A DNA stretch of 64,000 bases, taken from the NCBI RefSeq assembly GCF_038396845.1, contig NZ_CP151587.1:3694001-3758000 (forward strand), written 5' to 3'. The stretch is from Gymnodinialimonas sp. 57CJ19 (lineage in GTDB: Bacteria > Pseudomonadota > Alphaproteobacteria > Rhodobacterales > Rhodobacteraceae). Under the pieces are notes generated by a model. It saw only the letters and a list, made by a program, of their open reading frames with translations. It made no database searches and was not told where the DNA came from. Below are positions 52,792-61,161 of this stretch, in pieces; position 1 is the first letter of the stretch, and each line of letters starts with the position of its first letter. The position numbers and the translations under genes are program-made.

Positions 52792-53703
52792 CTATTGGCG
52801 CGGTGTCCAAATGGCTTGCAAGGAGGTGCCGGATGGAAGCGCCACGTCGAACGGGATGCCCGTGCGCAGGTTAAAGAGCGCTGCGTTCAGGTTGAAATGC
52901 TCGGGGCTGGTCAGGTTCAGGCGGAGCCGCCCCCGGGGGGACGGTAACGACAGCGTAAAAGCGTTGATTGCCGTGGCCGAGGCCGTGGACAAGAAACCGC
53001 GCGGCGCGCTGTGGGTCAGGGATTGCACGCCCGCCGCGGCCATCGCGAAGGTGAAGGGCGAGGCGTCGATGCCGTTGGCCTGCATCGGGGCCACAACGGC
53101 GCGTTCAAACAGACCGTTAAACAGCAGATCGACGGCCAGAGTATGGTGCCCGAGGTCTGCAAGCGGGGTGTTGTAGGGAGTCCAGCCCGGCGCATGGCCA
53201 CGCAGCACAAGGGTGGCGGTGCTGCCATCGTGCAGCTCTACCCGAAGCCCATCGACGTCCAACCTGTTGGTCTCTGGATGCCACCGCCATTGCAGGTCGA
53301 TCCGCGCCGGCGTCTGGGGCCCGGCAAGGTCGCTGATCCATGTCAGCTCGGGGGCCGGTTGCCCTATCAGCATGGCTCCGTCGAGGCGCAACCCAAGCTC
53401 GGTCGGCAGAACCACCTCTCCGCGCACCCAGCTGAGGAGGTTTTGGCCGGTGTAGGCCAACCGCTCCACCCGGAACGACAGGCCAAGTTCACCCACATAG
53501 ACGTCAAGGTCCGTGGACACGCAGCCGTTGGGCAATGCCGTCGCTCGCGAGGTCGGGCTTTGGGTGACTTCGATGTCGAAGTGAGCATCGAGAAGCGTGA
53601 AGGCCTGCTCTTCGATGGTGCCACAATTCGACGGGCTCAGCGCCTGCGCGGGCAAGGCCGACAGACCAAATAACAGGGCAAGACACAGGGATTTTAGGCG
53701 CAT
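52792..53703 (-). CDS. Secreted protein of unknown function
   Basis: The 303-residue protein has a clear signal peptide, MRLKSLCLALLFGLSALPAQA, with AQA-L cleavage near residue 21. The mature protein is mainly beta-like, with two cysteines (NCGTIEE and NGCVSTDL). Recurrent segments such as VRGEVVLPTELGLRLDGAML and ARIDLQWRWHPETNRLDVDGL suggest a beta-rich lipid-handling or envelope fold. I do not recognise the family. It is between ftsY (40 bases upstream) and the EamA gene, with no spacer to the latter. Confidence 0.75.
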   Translation of the reverse strand: MRLKSLCLALLFGLSALPAQALSPSNCGTIEEQAFTLLDAHFDIEVTQSPTSRATALPNGCVSTDLDVYVGELGLSFRVERLAYTGQNLLSWVRGEVVLPTELGLRLDGAMLIGQPAPELTWISDLAGPQTPARIDLQWRWHPETNRLDVDGLRVELHDGSTATLVLRGHAPGWTPYNTPLADLGHHTLAVDLLFNGLFERAVVAPMQANGIDASPFTFAMAAAGVQSLTHSAPRGFLSTASATAINAFTLSLPSPRGRLRLNLTSPEHFNLNAALFNLRTGIPFDVALPSGTSLQAIWTPRQ

Positions 53704-53743
53704 TTGGTCTACTCAGGCTTATCCACAGGGGTGTGGGTATATG

Positions 53744-54925
53744 TCACGAACGGTCAAGACCAACCAGGGCATCTGCAAATTCCTCGGGGTCAAAAGGTTG
53801 CAAATCTTCAATCTGTTCCCCCACCCCAATGGCGTGGATCGGAAGGCCGAACTTATCGGCCAGCGCTACCAACACACCGCCTTTCGCAGTGCCGTCCAGC
53901 TTGGTCATCACAAGGCCCGAGACATCCGCCATCTGCCCGAACAGCTCCACCTGACGCAGGGCGTTCTGCCCCGTCGTGGCATCCAGAACCAGCAGCGTGT
54001 TGTGCGGCGCGTCGGGGTCTTTCTTGCGGATCACCCGGACGATCTTTGCCAGTTCCTCCATCAGGTCAGCGCGGTTTTGCAACCTACCTGCCGTGTCGAT
54101 CATCAACAGATCCGCACCCTCGGCTTCGGCCTTGACCATCGCGTCATAGGCCAGCGCGGCGGGGTCAGACCCCTCCGGCGCGGTCAGCACGGGCACGCCC
54201 GCCCGGTCGCCCCACACCTGCAATTGCTCCACCGCCGCAGCGCGGAACGTGTCGCCCGCCGCGATCACCACTTTCTTGCCCGCCGCGCGGAACTGGCTGG
54301 ATAGCTTGCCAATCGTCGTCGTCTTGCCCGAGCCATTGACCCCAACCACCAGCACGACCTGAGGCGTTTTGGGATAGATCGGCAAAGGGCGCGCCACAGG
54401 CTCCATCACGCCTGCAATCTCCGCGGCCAGAAGCGTCTTGATCTCGGTCGCGGACATCAGTTTGCCATAACGGCCCTCAGCCATGTTCGCCGTGACACGC
54501 AAAGCGATATCCACCCCCATGTCCGAGGCGATAAGCAGCTCTTCCAACTGCTCCAACATCTCGTCGTCCAGCGCCCGTTTGGGCTCGGCCGAGCGCCCCA
54601 TCAGACGCCCCAAGATGCCGGGCCTGGAGGGAGCAAGCTCAGGCTCAGGTGCCGCGATCGGCGTAGGTTCAGGTTCCGCCTCTGGAACCGGGGCCGCCCC
54701 GACAGCAATCTCCGGCTGCGGCTCCGGGGTCTCTGCCGAGGACGGCTCCGGCGTCGCCTCAGCTGCCGCCTCTTCCGATGCAACTTTGGCCTCAGCCTCT
54801 GGCACCTCGACCTCAGGCACGACCTCCGCCGTGTCAGCACCCTCTTCAATGATCGCATCCAGCCCTTCGTCCAACTTTGACGAGGACTTGAACATGCGAT
54901 CCTTCATTTTACGGAAAAATGACAT
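53744..54925 (-). CDS. ftsY: Signal recognition particle receptor
   Basis: A 393-residue GTPase that docks ribosome-SRP complexes to the membrane. The N-terminus MSFFRKMKDRMFK is basic, followed by an acidic, Pro/Glu/Ala-rich region to about residue 100. The NG domain has VVGVNGSGKTTTIGKL (G1), AAGDTFRAAAVEQL, LLMIDTAGRLQ (G3) and LVMTKLDGTAKGG (G4), ending HAIGVGEQIEDLQPFDP. ATG 54925 was chosen over a GTG two codons upstream. It is the first gene of a minus-strand cluster with the secreted protein, EamA and ispZ. Confidence 0.97.
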   Translation of the reverse strand: MSFFRKMKDRMFKSSSKLDEGLDAIIEEGADTAEVVPEVEVPEAEAKVASEEAAAEATPEPSSAETPEPQPEIAVGAAPVPEAEPEPTPIAAPEPELAPSRPGILGRLMGRSAEPKRALDDEMLEQLEELLIASDMGVDIALRVTANMAEGRYGKLMSATEIKTLLAAEIAGVMEPVARPLPIYPKTPQVVLVVGVNGSGKTTTIGKLSSQFRAAGKKVVIAAGDTFRAAAVEQLQVWGDRAGVPVLTAPEGSDPAALAYDAMVKAEAEGADLLMIDTAGRLQNRADLMEELAKIVRVIRKKDPDAPHNTLLVLDATTGQNALRQVELFGQMADVSGLVMTKLDGTAKGGVLVALADKFGLPIHAIGVGEQIEDLQPFDPEEFADALVGLDRS

Positions 54926-55066
54926 GAGCACCCTATGTTTAGCCTATACAACCCACCTAATACCCAAAGCCGCGGTTGGAAAGGCCAAGGCGCTGCGCCA
55001 TTCTTTCGCCAGATTGCTTTGTTACCCGCTGCGAAACGCATTTTCGACTGAAGGAACCGCCCCAAG

Positions 55067-56281
55067 ATGCCTGTCATCGCCCGCTATGCCGCGATCACAT
55101 TGCCCCCGATGTTCCTGCTTCTTCTGGCAGGCACCGCTTGGGGTGGGTTTGCCTGGGTCGCGCTTCTTTGGCTTACCATCGTCACCGCCGTGGCCGACCG
55201 CCTTATGGCCCCGCCCGAGGCGCCCCCCGCCGAAGAAGAAACCATACCGTGGTCCGACACGCTGTCGGTGGGGCTCGCGTTCGGCCACCTGCTGATCCTG
55301 ATCTCCACCGCCTCTGCGATAACTTCCGGCGATCTGAGCTTTGGCCAATCCGTCGCGCTGTTCCTCGCCACGGCGTCTTTCTTTGGTCAAGTCAGCCACC
55401 CCAATGCCCACGAGTTGATCCACCGCACGCCTCTTGCCCTGCGTGCCCTGGGGGCGGCGGTCTACACCAGCGTGGGCTTCGGGCACCACGTCTCGGCGCA
55501 CCGGTTGGTCCATCACCGCCATGTCGGCACCGATGCCGACCCAAACACGCCCCTTCCGGGCGAAAGCTTCTGGGCCTACCTCCCCCGCGCTTGGCGGGGC
55601 TCCTTCGAGGCTGGCGCGGAATGCGAAGTAGACCGGCTCGACCGCAAAGGCCGGAGCCCAAATCACATAACCAATCCATACTGGCTCTGGCTCGGCGGCG
55701 CGATCTTGTCTCTCATTCTGGTTACCTTCGCTGCGGGCCTTGGTGGGATACCCATCTTCCTTGGCCTCGCGGGTCTGACAGGGGCGCAAATCCTGATGTC
55801 TGACTACGTGCAGCACTACGGCCTGCAACGGCTACTGCTGCCCAATGGCCGCTTTGAGCCCGTCGCCGCCCACCACAGCTGGAACGCGCCAAAAGGCTTC
55901 TCCAGCTACCTGATGATGAACGCCCCAGCCCATTCCGAGCATCACATGCACCCAGACCGACCCTATGAGCGTCTGAACCCCGAAGCCAAGGTCCCCACGC
56001 TCCCCCTTTCCATGCCGGTCATGGCCAGCATCGCCCTGATCCCCAGCCTATGGGCCCGGATGATGGACCGCCGCGCGCTCAAGGTCATGGAAGCAGCCCA
56101 GGCGACCCACGCAGATGCTGCCACCCAACCCGCGCCACGCCGAGTAGATGTGCCACAGCCCCCCGCGGCCACACCCGCCCCAGAAACCACACCGCCACCC
56201 GAGCAACCGCCCGCCCCCCAGGACCACGACGATTCCGAAGACGCCACGCTGCTCAAGGCGATCCGCGCCGCCACTCAATAG
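55067..56281 (+). CDS. AlkB-like membrane di-iron alkane hydroxylase with proline-rich tail
   Basis: A 404-residue fatty-acid-desaturase-fold hydroxylase. The histidine boxes are HELIH (115-119), HRLVHH (145-150), the HYG motif DYVQHYGL (246-252) and HSEHH (289-293), all in the places expected for AlkB. The usual acidic residue in NYxEHYG is Gln here. Three or four pairs of transmembrane helices are present. Residues about 335-385 are rich in Pro, Ala and Glu, and the last 15 (EDATLLKAIRAATQ) return to helix. It would need rubredoxin as electron donor, and none is in the window. Hydrocarbon chain or fatty-acid substrate is not predictable. Confidence 0.85.
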   Translation: MPVIARYAAITLPPMFLLLLAGTAWGGFAWVALLWLTIVTAVADRLMAPPEAPPAEEETIPWSDTLSVGLAFGHLLILISTASAITSGDLSFGQSVALFLATASFFGQVSHPNAHELIHRTPLALRALGAAVYTSVGFGHHVSAHRLVHHRHVGTDADPNTPLPGESFWAYLPRAWRGSFEAGAECEVDRLDRKGRSPNHITNPYWLWLGGAILSLILVTFAAGLGGIPIFLGLAGLTGAQILMSDYVQHYGLQRLLLPNGRFEPVAAHHSWNAPKGFSSYLMMNAPAHSEHHMHPDRPYERLNPEAKVPTLPLSMPVMASIALIPSLWARMMDRRALKVMEAAQATHADAATQPAPRRVDVPQPPAATPAPETTPPPEQPPAPQDHDDSEDATLLKAIRAATQ

Positions 56282-56323
56282 CGGATGCTTCCTTCATCTT
56301 GGTAAATACACCTCCGGGGGTGT

Positions 56324-56360
56324 TGCGCATCCTCGGATGCGCAGAGGGGGCTGGCCCCCT
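56324..56360. terminator. Tandem hairpins between convergent AlkB-like and DUF815 genes
   Basis: TGCGCATCC/GGATGCGCA (56324-56343) and AGGGGGC/GCCCCCT (56345-56360) follow each other with short loops in the 86-base gap between convergent genes. There is no long T-run, but the pair should slow transcription from both sides. Confidence 0.55.
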
Positions 56361-56367
56361 GACAACG

Positions 56368-57231
56368 CTAGCCGTCTAAAACAACGCCGCGACGACCTGC
56401 TAAATCGGTGAAGAATTGCCACGCTACTCGGCCCGAACGGGATCCCCGGGTCGCTTGCCACTCAATCGCCTCCGCCCGCAATTCCGCGTCAGAAATCTTC
56501 ACCCCATGGGCGTCGCAATAGCCCCGGATCATCGCCAGATAGGCGTCTTGATCGCAGCTATGGAACCCAAGCCACAGGCCGAACCGGTCGGACAAAGACA
56601 CCTTCTCTTCCACCGCTTCAGCCGGGTTGATCCCCGATCCGCGCTCATTCTCAATCATCTCGCGGGGCATCAGGTGGCGGCGGTTTGACGTGGCATAGAA
56701 CACCACATTGTCGGGCCGCCCCGTCACGCCCCCGTCCAGCACGGCCTTCAAGGACTTGTAGTGCTGGTCGTCGTGGCTGAACGACAGGTCATCGCAATAC
56801 AGGATCACCCGCGCATCAACTCCGCGCAGCAGCGCCAGCAAGCGGCCCACGGAAGGCAGATCCTCCCGCTGGATCTCTACCAGCTTCAGCCCGGTCTCCT
56901 CTCTCGCAATCGCGCCGTGTACGGACTTCACGAGCGAGGATTTCCCCATGCCCCGCGCCCCCCATAAGAGGGCGTTGTTGGCGGGCAATCCTCGGGCGAA
57001 CTGGCGGGTATTGGCCATCAACGTATCCCGCGCCCGGTCGATGCCGTGTAGCAGCGCAAGATCTACGCGATTCACTTTGGACACCGGTTCCAACGCATCG
57101 GGGTCCGTTTGCCAAACAAAGGCCTCGGCCATGGAGAGGTCAGGCGTGGTCGCGGGTGGAGGGCGCAACCGTTCCAACGCATCGGCGATACGGGTCAGTG
57201 CCTTTTCAGGCAGATTGATCGAGTCCGACAC
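56368..57231 (-). CDS. DUF815 AAA-type ATPase
   Basis: A 287-residue P-loop ATPase of DUF815. Walker A is LLWGARGMGKSSLVKSV near 88-104, Walker B is RVILYCDDLSFS near 140, and VVFYATSNRRHLMPREMIEN (sensor-like) follows. The C-terminal AYLAMIRGYCDAHGVKISD is the lid region. Function is unknown for the family. It lies 3 bases after tatC on the same strand, so it is the last gene of the tat operon, an arrangement common in this group. Confidence 0.9.
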   Translation of the reverse strand: MSDSINLPEKALTRIADALERLRPPPATTPDLSMAEAFVWQTDPDALEPVSKVNRVDLALLHGIDRARDTLMANTRQFARGLPANNALLWGARGMGKSSLVKSVHGAIAREETGLKLVEIQREDLPSVGRLLALLRGVDARVILYCDDLSFSHDDQHYKSLKAVLDGGVTGRPDNVVFYATSNRRHLMPREMIENERGSGINPAEAVEEKVSLSDRFGLWLGFHSCDQDAYLAMIRGYCDAHGVKISDAELRAEAIEWQATRGSRSGRVAWQFFTDLAGRRGVVLDG

Positions 57232-57234
57232 GGG

Positions 57235-58155
57235 TTAAAGTTCCTCACCCTCGTCCAAGATGCCTTCGGCACGCAGCCGCTTGTTGCGCGCGTATTCAAC
57301 CCACCGCACCAATTGGATCGAGATCTCGTACAATCCGTAAACCACCGTGAACAAAATCACCTGCGTAATCACGTCCGGTGGTGTGACCAAAGCGGCCAGC
57401 GTCAGAATGCCAACCACCGCCCATTTGCGCACATCGCCCAAGCCCTGCGCCGTCACAAGGCCCGCTTTCCCCATCAGGGTCAGCAAGACTGGCAGCTGGA
57501 AACACAGGCCGAAGGCAAAGATGAACTTCAAGGCCAAATCGAGGGATTCCTTGACCGACCCCAAGAAGATCGTCTGCAATTCGCCATCGCTGTCGGGGTT
57601 CTCGAACGTGCCATCGCCCGCGATCAGGTTCGCAAGGGCCGGGATGGCGTCGGAAAAGCCAATGAAGAAGTTCATGGCCAGCGGCGTCACCACGTAATGG
57701 GCGAAAGACGCGCCGATAATGAACAAGACGGGCGAGGCCACGAGGAACGGCAGGACGGCATTCTTTTCGGCCTTGTACAGACCCGGCGCCACGAAGCGCC
57801 ACAGCTGGTGTGCAATAACCGGGAACGACACCGCGAACCCCATGATGATCGAGATACGGATCAACACGAAGAATTTCTCTTGCGGCGCGGTAAAGATCAG
57901 CCTTGCGTCTTCGCCCCTGTCGCGCAGCACATCGGCCAGCGGTTGCGACACGAAATTCAGGATCGGTTCGGCGACCGTGAAGGTCAGGATGATCCCCACA
58001 ACGAAGGCGAGAACGGACCGGATCAGACGGGTCCGCAGTTCCGCCAGATGCTCCACCAATGGGGCTGCGCCGCCGTCGAGTTCTTCTTCCTCAGACAATT
58101 CGCTTTCGATCTGCGCCGCTTTCTGGGCGCCCTCCTGTGCGTCACTCTGGGTCAT
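57235..58155 (-). CDS. tatC: Twin-arginine translocase subunit TatC
   Basis: A 306-residue membrane protein that binds twin-arginine signal peptides. Landmarks are the N-terminal PLVEHLAELRTRLIRSVLAF, the Glu-rich loop with TAPQEKFFVLIRISIIMGFA, FVAPGLYKAEKNAVLPFLV, and YVVTPLAMNFFIGFS. An insertion of about 40 residues with GDGTFENPDSDGELQT precedes VKESLDLALKFIFAFGLCFQLP. It overlaps tatB by 4 bases. A Tat-type signal is seen on the sialic-acid binding protein in this window. Confidence 0.96.
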   Translation of the reverse strand: MTQSDAQEGAQKAAQIESELSEEEELDGGAAPLVEHLAELRTRLIRSVLAFVVGIILTFTVAEPILNFVSQPLADVLRDRGEDARLIFTAPQEKFFVLIRISIIMGFAVSFPVIAHQLWRFVAPGLYKAEKNAVLPFLVASPVLFIIGASFAHYVVTPLAMNFFIGFSDAIPALANLIAGDGTFENPDSDGELQTIFLGSVKESLDLALKFIFAFGLCFQLPVLLTLMGKAGLVTAQGLGDVRKWAVVGILTLAALVTPPDVITQVILFTVVYGLYEISIQLVRWVEYARNKRLRAEGILDEGEEL

Positions 58156-58676
58156 GTACGCTGCTCTGCCTGTGGCTCTGGGGCCGCTTCTTGCGTTTCG
58201 GCTTCCGCTGCCGGGGCGGCGTCCGCTGCAGGGGCCGCTTCAGCGGGGGCTTCCTCGGGTTCTCCGCTCAACTCTGCGGCCTGCGCGGCCTTCTCAGCGC
58301 GAATTTGCCGGGCTTTGGCGGCCAATTCCTTGGCCTCTTTCTGCGCCGTGGCCTTCTTCTCCGCGATCACGCGGGTGGCCGAGCCTTCTTCGTATTTCGA
58401 TGGGTCAATGTCATCCATGACATCGCCCATCATCTCTTTCGCCATCGCCTTGGGGTTGGTGAACTTGGTGGCAGCACGCAGATCGCGGTTCATCTCGGTC
58501 ATGCCGGTGCCGTCCGCGGCCTCGTTCATCGCGTGGGTGAACTCTCGCGCCATGCCGCGCACACGCCCGACAATCTGCCCAAGTTTCTTGAACATTCCAG
58601 GTAGGTCCTTGGGGCCCACGACGATCAACGCCACGATCCCAATGACCAATAGTTCCATACCGCCAATGTCAGGCAT
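58152..58676 (-). CDS. tatB: Twin-arginine translocase subunit TatB
   Basis: A 174-residue protein. The N-terminal helix MELLVIGIVALIVVGPKDLP with the following GMFKKLGQIVGRVRGMAREF is the TatB hallmark. An amphipathic and charged region and an Ala/Glu-rich tail (about 135-174) follow. It starts MPDIGGMELLV. It lies 34 bases after tatA and overlaps tatC by 4 bases. Confidence 0.95.
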   Translation of the reverse strand: MPDIGGMELLVIGIVALIVVGPKDLPGMFKKLGQIVGRVRGMAREFTHAMNEAADGTGMTEMNRDLRAATKFTNPKAMAKEMMGDVMDDIDPSKYEEGSATRVIAEKKATAQKEAKELAAKARQIRAEKAAQAAELSGEPEEAPAEAAPAADAAPAAEAETQEAAPEPQAEQRT

Positions 58677-58710
58677 ACGCCGTTAACCCCTTAGCCAATT
58701 GATCTTATGA

Positions 58711-58944
58711 TCAGGCGTTGTCGCGCTCTGCGCGTTCTTCTGGCGTCACGTCACGGGCCGTGGAAGCATCGGCGGTGGTCGACGAATCTTCGATCTCAGG
58801 GTCCGGCGATTTCACACCGTCCTTGAAAGCGGTGATGCCTTTGCCGACTTCGCCCATGAGGCCTGCAATCTTGCCGCGGCCAAACAGCACGAGCACGACG
58901 ACTGCGATCAGGATAAGACCGGCTGGTCCAATGTTATTGAGCAT
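58711..58944 (-). CDS. tatA: Twin-arginine translocase subunit TatA
   Basis: The protein has 77 residues from ATG 58944, with AGGGAGAAC upstream. It has the standard TatA layout: a short N-terminus with MLNNIGPAGLILIAVVVLVL, the hinge FGRGK, the amphipathic helix IAGLMGEVGKGITAFKDGV, and a charged tail ending ERAERDNA. It forms the translocation pore. The open frame continues upstream but is not family-like. First gene of tatABC-DUF815. Confidence 0.95.
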   Translation of the reverse strand: MLNNIGPAGLILIAVVVLVLFGRGKIAGLMGEVGKGITAFKDGVKSPDPEIEDSSTTADASTARDVTPEERAERDNA

Positions 58945-59065
58945 GATGTTCTCCCTGTATCGGACGCATAGACGCCCGTGGATCTTGATATCTGGGTCAT
59001 AGGTATGGTCTTGCAGCGCAGGATCAAAGCCCAAAATCGCATTTCGCGCCCCTTGAGCCCTGTTT

Positions 59066-60181
59066 CTACGCCGGAAGTTCTTTCGTTTCGCACCGGTCGG
59101 GGAACACAAAACAGCGATCCCGCCGGATTGTCAGCCACAAAGGTGTGCCGGGTTTGGGCAGGAAGACGGCTGGCACAGTGGCCTTCACGATGCCGCCGTC
59201 AAAGTCCATTTGGAACTCCACAAGGCTTTCGTGCCCCATGAACCGAGCGCGTTTGACGATGCCGCGGGCGGGCGTGCCATCCTGGGGCGTCGGATTGGGG
59301 CCGCGTCCGCCCCTGTCGAAGTCGATCTTCACGTGTTGGGGGCGGAACACGATATCCACGGGGGTGCCATTGGGCAGGCCGGGGGCAAGGAACTGTCCAA
59401 AGGCGGTATCGGTCAACGCCCCATGAACTTCGCCCCTTATCACGTTGATATCGCTAAAAAACGCCGCTGCATCCTTATCTACAGGCGTGTGGTAGATATT
59501 GTATGGCGCGCCGGTTTGCACGACTTTGCCATCGCGCATCAGCGCAATCTGGTCGGCCATGCGCATGGCCTCTTCCGGCTCATGGGTAACCAGCACAACG
59601 GCTGTGCCTTCCTCTTTAAGAAGCGCAAGCGTGTCGTCCCGGATGCCGTCGCGCAGCCGGTTATCGAGGCCCGAAAACGGCTCGTCCATCAGCATGATCC
59701 GGGGCCGAGGCGCAAGGGCCCGCGCCAGCGCCACACGCTGCTGTTCTCCGCCCGACAGCATATGGGGCGGCGTGTCGCCGTAGCCCTTCAGGTCGACCCG
59801 GTCGAGTAGTTCCGCCACCCGATCCGCCACCTCAGCTTTCGTGCCATGCAGGCCGAACGCGACGTTTTGCGCCACCGACAAGTGGGGAAACAGGGCGAAG
59901 TCCTGAAAGATAAGGCCAACGCCCCGTGCCTCTGGCGGCATATGAATGTCCACGTCGGACAGCACGTCGCCATCGGCGCTGATGACACCGGCACTTTGGC
60001 GCTCAATCCCCGCGATCAGGCGCAGAGTGGTGGATTTACCGCATCCCGAAGGGCCCAGCAGGCACAAGACCTCTCCTGCGCCCACGCTCAAAGTGACATC
60101 ACGCACCACGTCCCGGCCATCGAAACGGCAAGAAACCCGATCAAGGTCGAGACGCGAAACAGGAGTGGCGACAGTTGGCAC
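59066..60181 (-). CDS. Orphan ABC transporter ATPase, ferric-iron/spermidine type (FbpC/PotA-like)
   Basis: A 371-residue ATPase. Walker A is LLGPSGCGKSTTLRLIAG near 41-58, the Q-loop is LIFQDFALFPHL, the signature is LSGGEQQRVALARALAP, and Walker B is IMLMDEPFSGLD, followed by THEPEEAMRMAD. The C-terminal TOBE region has IVFRPQHVKIDFD and GHESLVEFQMDFDG. This pattern is typical of iron(III) importers, but polyamine, phosphonate or other anion importers are alike. No permease or binding protein adjoins it, so its partners lie elsewhere. It lies 79 bases after the SDR gene. Confidence 0.87.
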   Translation of the reverse strand: MPTVATPVSRLDLDRVSCRFDGRDVVRDVTLSVGAGEVLCLLGPSGCGKSTTLRLIAGIERQSAGVISADGDVLSDVDIHMPPEARGVGLIFQDFALFPHLSVAQNVAFGLHGTKAEVADRVAELLDRVDLKGYGDTPPHMLSGGEQQRVALARALAPRPRIMLMDEPFSGLDNRLRDGIRDDTLALLKEEGTAVVLVTHEPEEAMRMADQIALMRDGKVVQTGAPYNIYHTPVDKDAAAFFSDINVIRGEVHGALTDTAFGQFLAPGLPNGTPVDIVFRPQHVKIDFDRGGRGPNPTPQDGTPARGIVKRARFMGHESLVEFQMDFDGGIVKATVPAVFLPKPGTPLWLTIRRDRCFVFPDRCETKELPA

Positions 60182-60260
60182 AGTGAAATTCCGATCATTT
60201 CAATCGGGTTCGGGACCTAACAGGTTCCTCCCCGCCCGCCAAGATGCACCGAAGGGGCGT

Positions 60261-61040
60261 CTAGATTGTGGCGTTGGTCGCGCCGCCGTCGCACAAAATG
60301 TTCTGGCCCACGATGAACCCTGCATGTTCCGAGCATAAGAACGCACACATCGCGCCGAACTCGGCCCGCGTCCCGTAACGGCGGACGGGAATCGTCTGCT
60401 CGCGCCGGGATTTGGCCTCGTCCACGGTGATTCCCTCTTTCTGGGCGACGCCTCCGTCCAGTTGGATTGCGCGGTCCGTGGCGTGGATGCCGGGCAGCAT
60501 GTTGTTCACGTTCACGCCAAACGGGGCCACCTGCCGGGCGGTGCCCGCCACATATCCTGTCAGGCCGGTGCGGGCCGCGTTCGACAAGCCCAACGCCGGG
60601 ATCGGTGCCTTGACCGACTGCGAGGTGATATTGACGACCCGTCCCCATCCCTTGTCGATCATCGCCGGCATCAAGGCTGTCATCAGCGCAATGGGGGCCA
60701 GCATGTTGGCATCGAGCGCCGCGATGAAATCGTCGCGGTTCCAGTCCGACCACATACCCGGAGGGGGGCCGCCCGCGTTGGTCACCAGGATATCAACGGT
60801 GCCTGCTGCGGCCAAAACCTCGGCCCGGCCCGCTTCGCTGGTCACATCGGCCGCAACGGTTGTAACCGACACGCCGTAGGTGTCGCGGATATCTTGCGCT
60901 GTGGCCTCCAGCGCTTCTGCACCTCGGGCATTCATTACCAGATCAACACCGGCTTCGGCCAAAGCCTCGGCACAACCGCGCCCCAAACCCTTCGATGACG
61001 CGCAGACCAACGCGCGGCGGCCTTTGATTCCCAAATCCAT
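60261..61040 (-). CDS. Short-chain dehydrogenase with Ser/Arg in place of catalytic Tyr/Lys
   Basis: A 259-residue SDR. The nucleotide motif is LVCASSKGLGRGCAEALAEAG (SSKGLGRG for the usual TGxxxGxG) near residues 11-31. DILVTNAGGPPPG (NNAG-type) is near 83-95 and Ser140 is in VVNITSQSVKAP. In the position of Tyr-xxx-Lys it has Ser153 and Arg157 in GLSNAART. A C-terminal GFIVGQNILCDGGATNAT is usual for the FabG-like group. The swap of Tyr/Lys means either no oxidoreductase activity or a changed mechanism. It lies upstream of the orphan ABC ATPase. Confidence 0.85.
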   Translation of the reverse strand: MDLGIKGRRALVCASSKGLGRGCAEALAEAGVDLVMNARGAEALEATAQDIRDTYGVSVTTVAADVTSEAGRAEVLAAAGTVDILVTNAGGPPPGMWSDWNRDDFIAALDANMLAPIALMTALMPAMIDKGWGRVVNITSQSVKAPIPALGLSNAARTGLTGYVAGTARQVAPFGVNVNNMLPGIHATDRAIQLDGGVAQKEGITVDEAKSRREQTIPVRRYGTRAEFGAMCAFLCSEHAGFIVGQNILCDGGATNATI

Positions 61041-61161
61041 GAAAGTAACCTCCGGTTAAACAGTTGCGCCTTGCCTAGCAGCAGCCCCCCAGCGCCACCA
61101 GCCTTGACCGAACAGCCCCGCGCTTGTCTAAGCGAAGGACACTCTTCGAAGGACGTTCGCC

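Noticed and set aside
53719..53727. A perfect DnaA-box sequence TTATCCACA between ftsY and the next gene, with a near match beside it
   Set aside because: A single box with one weak neighbour and no AT-rich unwinding region or dnaA/hemE-type neighbours is not enough for an origin; 9-base matches occur by chance.
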